Below, piece after piece: positions 12,834 through 12,892 of a DNA stretch of 12,892 nt. A program made the position numbers and the translations under genes. Every line of letters starts with the position of its first letter. The first letter of the stretch is position 1. The DNA lies in NCBI GenBank assembly GCA_959601495.1, contig CAUGPT010000049.1, forward strand, positions 1-12,892. Reading direction: 5' to 3'. Origin of the DNA: Avispirillum sp959601495. Lineage in GTDB: Bacteria > Bacillota > Clostridia > Oscillospirales > CAG-272. The notes below the pieces were generated by a model, which saw nothing but the letters and a program-made list of their open reading frames with translations, made no database searches and had not been told where the DNA came from.

Positions 12834-12892
12834 CAGTAGCTGACGCTGACGCTTTTTCAATTCCGTAGATAAACGTAATGGATAGCTAAAAG

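Noticed and set aside
12539..12892. tRNA, riboswitch or CRISPR array in the right-hand gap
   Set aside because: There is no cloverleaf or TPsiC-like arm, no recognised aptamer core, and no regularly spaced direct repeats.

Overview
The window looks like chromosomal DNA from a Bacillota (Firmicutes), most likely an uncultured Clostridia lineage of intermediate GC. The support is a FakB-FakA-PlsX fatty-acid operon, AGGAG-type ribosome binding sites, sigma-A-like promoters (TTGACT or TTGAAA, 17 bp, TATAAT-like) and a TTG start with a strong Shine-Dalgarno. I saw no rRNA, tRNA, CRISPR array, transposase or phage gene. Ten protein-coding genes are supported, and almost all of 170-12316 is coding. 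All assignments come from reading motifs; no database search was possible.

Layout. (1) 1-151: a structured intergenic repeat, copy 1. (2) 170-3044, minus strand: thymidine kinase (tdk) with a near-consensus promoter, then a ComEC/Rec2-type DNA-uptake channel whose C-terminal metallo-hydrolase domain has lost its metal-binding motif. (3) 3300-6421: two divergent alpha/beta hydrolases whose start codons are only 25 bp apart. The plus-strand one is membrane-anchored and overlaps, by 41 bp, a glycosyltransferase-2 fused to a GtrA membrane domain, followed by a good intrinsic terminator. (4) 6593-10319, minus strand: fakB-fakA-plsX, a compact operon for activating exogenous fatty acids to acyl-phosphate and feeding phospholipid synthesis. 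It has its own promoter and a perfect 16-bp palindrome at the predicted transcription start. (5) 10485-12316, plus strand: a membrane-anchored alpha/beta hydrolase with a cysteine nucleophile elbow, coupled by an ATGA overlap to a polysaccharide deacetylase. (6) 12317-12892: no gene, but copy 2 of the repeat, several strong hairpins, and a promoter-like sequence firing into a hairpin at the right edge.

How the genes fit. The theme is the cell envelope: fatty-acid activation (FakB/FakA/PlsX), a lipid-linked-type glycosyltransferase with a GtrA domain, a glycan deacetylase, and three distinct alpha/beta hydrolases that could act on lipids or acyl groups. tdk and comEC are linked loosely by nucleotide and DNA salvage. 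The least expected signals are the diverged inverted repeat pair, lying in the same position and orientation just after the stop codons of comEC and of the deacetylase with stem-preserving changes; the Ser-to-Cys nucleophile in the 10485 hydrolase; the metal-site-less ComEC; and the operator-like palindrome ahead of fakB.
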